Part shown: positions 32,474 through 34,608 of the stretch, piece after piece
Layout of the letters: each line of letters starts with the position of its first letter
Position numbering within the stretch: the stretch's first letter is position 1
NCBI GenBank assembly: GCA_944329445.1
Contig: CALVIH010000012.1
Span: 1-34,608, forward strand
Direction of reading: 5' to 3'
Length of the DNA stretch: 34,608 nt
Origin: an uncultured Bacilli bacterium
Lineage (GTDB): Bacteria > Bacillota_I > Bacilli_A > RF39 > UBA660
The notes under the pieces: generated by a model
Databases searched by the model: none
The model's input: only the letters and a program-made list of their open reading frames with translations
What the model was told of the DNA's origin: nothing
Translations under genes and position numbers: made by a program

Positions 32474-34057
32474 ATGCTTCAAGTGAATAATTTAAGTTTA
32501 ACCTTTGGAAAAAGAACGTTATTTAAAGACGTCAACTTAAAGTTTACACCAGGAAATTGTTATGGTGTAATAGGTGCTAACGGAGCTGGTAAGTCTACGT
32601 TTTTAAAGGTGTTATCAAAAGAGATTGATTCAACTACGGGAGAGGTTATCGTAACTGACAATGATAGAATGTCTGTTTTAAAACAAGATCATAATGCTTA
32701 CGATGATAAAGGTGTTATAGAAACGGTTATCATGGGGAACCAAAGGCTATATAACATTATGAAGGAAAAGGAAGAGATTTACTCAAAACCTGATTTTAAT
32801 GATGAAGATGGACTTAGGGTAGGAGAACTAGAAGCAGAGTTTGCTGAAATGGATGGTTGGCAAGCGGAGAGTGATGCCGAAATACTTTTAGCTGGTATTG
32901 GACTTGATAGGGCGTTTTTTAATGATAAAATGGAAAACTTATCCGGAGAAGATAAGGTCAAAGTTCTTTTGGCACAAGCATTGTTTGGAAACCCAGACAT
33001 ATTGATTTTGGATGAACCTACTAACTATTTAGATATAAACGCAAAAATATGGTTAGAGAATTTCTTATTAGACTTTAAAAATACCGTAATTGTTGTATCA
33101 CACGATAGACACTTTTTAAATAAGGTTTGTACTCATATTTTGGACATTGATTATGGGAAGATAAGGCTTTACGTTGGTAACTATGATTTCTGGTTAGAAT
33201 CAAGTGAGCTTATACAAAAGCAGATGAGGGATTCTAATAAAAAGAAAGAAGACAAAATAAAAGAATTACAAGAATTTATTAGGAGGTTTAGTGCTAACGC
33301 ATCTAAATCTAAACAAGCAACGTCAAGAAAAAAACTCTTGGAAAAAATTGAACTTGATGATATCGTTCCTTCCTCTAGAAAATATCCATACATAAATTTT
33401 GATATAGATAGAGAACTAGGACGTGATGTTTTGGAGTTAAAGGGTATTAGTAAAACGATTGATGGTGAAGTGGTTTTAAAAAATCTAAACCTAACCATTA
33501 ATAATGGTGATAAAGTGGCTTTTGTTGGTAAAAATGAACTTGCTAAAACAACGTTATTTAAAATAATAACTGGAGAGTTAGAACCAGATAGTGGAACCGT
33601 TAAGTGGGGAACAACGACAACTTATTCTTATTTTCCAAAGGATCATGATAAGTATTTTAAAGAAGATGTTAATTTGGTTGATTTTCTAAGACCATATTCT
33701 AAAGAGCAGGAAGAAGCCTATTTAAGAGGATTCTTAGGAAGAATGTTATTTTCTGGTGAAGAAGCTCTTAAGAGGGTGAGTGTACTTTCTGGAGGAGAAA
33801 AAGTAAGGCTTATGTTTTCTAGAATGATGCTTAAAAAAGCAAACGTAATAATATTAGATGAACCAACAAACCATTTGGATATTGAGTCAATTACTTCTTT
33901 AAATAAGGGAATGAAATCATTTAGGGGAGTATGTTTGTTTTCATCATATGATTATGAGCTTGTAAATAGTGTTGCTAACCGAATAATAGAGTTTAAAGAG
34001 GATGGTAAATACGTTGATAAAATGACAACTTATGACGAGTATTTAAACAGGGAGTAA
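32474..34057 (+). CDS. ABC-F family ATPase (YkpA/YbiT-like)
   Basis: A 527-residue soluble protein with two ABC ATPase domains and no membrane segments. Domain 1 has Walker A GANGAGKST (residues about 34-42), signature LSGEDKVKV and Walker B DILILDEPTNYLD. A linker (about 240-300, RFSANASKSKQATSRKK) enters the ribosome in ABC-F proteins. Domain 2 has an altered Walker A, VGKNELAKTTLFK, then LSGGEKVRLMFSR and VIILDEPTNHLD. The altered second P-loop is usual for the YkpA/YbiT branch. ABC-F proteins bind the ribosomal E site and relieve stalling or confer antibiotic protection; this branch is a housekeeping type. AAGGACGTGAT precedes the ATG. Confidence 0.9.
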   Translation: MLQVNNLSLTFGKRTLFKDVNLKFTPGNCYGVIGANGAGKSTFLKVLSKEIDSTTGEVIVTDNDRMSVLKQDHNAYDDKGVIETVIMGNQRLYNIMKEKEEIYSKPDFNDEDGLRVGELEAEFAEMDGWQAESDAEILLAGIGLDRAFFNDKMENLSGEDKVKVLLAQALFGNPDILILDEPTNYLDINAKIWLENFLLDFKNTVIVVSHDRHFLNKVCTHILDIDYGKIRLYVGNYDFWLESSELIQKQMRDSNKKKEDKIKELQEFIRRFSANASKSKQATSRKKLLEKIELDDIVPSSRKYPYINFDIDRELGRDVLELKGISKTIDGEVVLKNLNLTINNGDKVAFVGKNELAKTTLFKIITGELEPDSGTVKWGTTTTYSYFPKDHDKYFKEDVNLVDFLRPYSKEQEEAYLRGFLGRMLFSGEEALKRVSVLSGGEKVRLMFSRMMLKKANVIILDEPTNHLDIESITSLNKGMKSFRGVCLFSSYDYELVNSVANRIIEFKEDGKYVDKMTTYDEYLNRE

Positions 34058-34101
34058 GATTGATATATCTTTCTTCTTTTTTTATATAATATTTTAAAAT
34101 C

Positions 34102-34131
34102 TTGACCGAGGAAGTTGTATTATGCTATTAT
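34102..34131 (+). promoter_or_regulatory. Promoter of the prepilin-like gene
   Basis: TTGACC (34102-34107), an 18-base spacer and TATTAT (34126-34131) with an upstream TG. The ribosome site AGAGGAAAG follows before the ATG at 34153. Confidence 0.65.
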
Positions 34132-34152
34132 CAACGTAGAGGAAAGATAGCT

Positions 34153-34608
34153 ATGAAAAAGAACGATAAAGGATTTACTTTAATAGAGTTGTTAGCGGTA
34201 ATAGTTGTACTTGCAATAATAATGGTAATAGCCACTATGGCAGTAAACAAACAAATAAAAAAGGCAAGAAAAGACGCTAATGATATAAATAAAGAGGTAA
34301 TAGTAAAGGCAACAAAAACGTGTTTGGTAGAAAACGCTCAAGAAGATTGTGACACGATAGAAGAACTTCAAGAAAAAGGATACCTAGAAGATTTTGAAGA
34401 CCCATGGACTGGTGAGAGTGAAAATTTAGATAATAGTTACGCAATAATAATAAACGAAGATGGAACCGATGCAAAGGTAATATACTTTGGAGAAGGAATA
34501 ACAGAGGAGAACGAAACACCACCAGAGGAATATTTTTCGTGGTGTAATAGCAAGAAAACATGTACCGATGGATTAACGAGTGAAGGAAAAGAATGGTTAC
34601 AGAAACAT
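34153..34608 (+). CDS. Type IV prepilin-like (ComGC/pseudopilin) protein, 3' end outside window
   Basis: An open frame of at least 152 codons, cut by the window edge. The N-terminus carries the type III signal of type IV pilins and competence pseudopilins: a short basic leader ending in Lys6-Gly7, then FTLIELLAVIVVLAIIMVIA. Prepilin peptidase would cut after Gly7 and methylate Phe8; the conserved Glu at mature position 5 is present (Glu12). The outer part has four cysteines in the visible portion, which may form disulfides (CLVENAQEDCD and WCNSKKTC). It fits a competence or type IV pilus system whose other genes would lie beyond the window. The full length is unknown. Confidence 0.85.
   Translation, partial: MKKNDKGFTLIELLAVIVVLAIIMVIATMAVNKQIKKARKDANDINKEVIVKATKTCLVENAQEDCDTIEELQEKGYLEDFEDPWTGESENLDNSYAIIINEDGTDAKVIYFGEGITEENETPPEEYFSWCNSKKTCTDGLTSEGKEWLQKH

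Noticed and set aside
33520-33560. Degenerate second Walker A of the ABC-F protein (GKNELAKTTL) as a sign of inactivation
   Set aside because: This altered P-loop is usual in the YkpA/YbiT branch of ABC-F proteins.
34277-34561. Minus-strand open frame (94 aa) at the right edge
   Set aside because: It overlaps the prepilin-like gene, which has a promoter, a ribosome site and a diagnostic N-terminus.
1-34608. CRISPR arrays, IS elements or transposases
   Set aside because: No regularly spaced short repeats and no transposase or integrase frame were found; only a decayed phage-type fragment and one direct-repeat pair.

Overview
The window looks like a chromosomal segment of an uncultured low-GC, Gram-positive bacterium of the Bacilli (RF39/Erysipelotrichales-like gut lineages are my best guess). 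Grounds: very AT-rich DNA, standard code (TGA ends several genes, TGG is Trp), Shine-Dalgarno sites mostly of the GGTGAT or GGAG type, many extended -10 promoters reading TGTTATAAT, a Leu T-box leader, and peptidoglycan genes (murF-like, ddl), so the cell makes a wall. The taxonomic placement is inference.

Layout. 1-2.3 kb: a DUF1292 protein, an unrecognised 500-aa protein and a small exported protein whose start codon lies inside a terminator-like hairpin. 2.3-3.8 kb (minus): a fusion of the two tRNA wobble-uridine enzymes MnmL and MnmM. 3.8-6.9 kb: a leucine T-box controlling a small membrane protein plus leuS. 6.9-7.9 kb: a decayed stretch with a doubtful-start ORF and a broken BRO/DinD-type phage antirepressor fragment. 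7.95-14.1 kb: the most unusual block, an operon of three overlapping genes for proteins built almost entirely of tandem Myb/SANT-like DNA-binding repeats (11, 13 and 5 repeats by my count), each with the same helix-turn-helix module, followed by an overlapping sigma-70-family factor. A G8 run sits at the ribosome-binding site of the first gene.

14.2-17.9 kb: alpha/beta hydrolase, a membrane-anchored MurF-like ligase and D-Ala-D-Ala ligase. 17.9-19.0 kb (minus): a small Cys-containing protein, tRNA-Ser(GCU) and a membrane J-domain protein. 19.1-23.0 kb: an NAD(P)-dependent dehydrogenase of the dihydrodipicolinate-reductase fold, serine acetyltransferase and a HelD-like helicase. 23.0-29.6 kb: a second accessory block, one likely operon of four membrane proteins (three with an N-terminal zinc ribbon), a decayed fourth zinc ribbon, a B12-type radical SAM enzyme and a permuted-papain-like protein. 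Its promoter has a G10 run between -35 and -10, a typical arrangement for phase variation. 29.8-34.6 kb: a very large polytopic membrane protein, an ABC-F ATPase and a type IV prepilin-like protein cut by the window edge.

How it fits together. Housekeeping genes for translation (leuS, mnmLM, tRNA-Ser, ABC-F), transcription recycling (helD) and wall synthesis are interrupted by two accessory blocks. Both have a long G run in front of the first gene and, by hand count, few ACGT tetranucleotides. The strongest candidate for an undescribed system is the multi-SANT/sigma operon; the second is the G10-controlled envelope operon. Functions proposed for both are inference from domain content and gene order.
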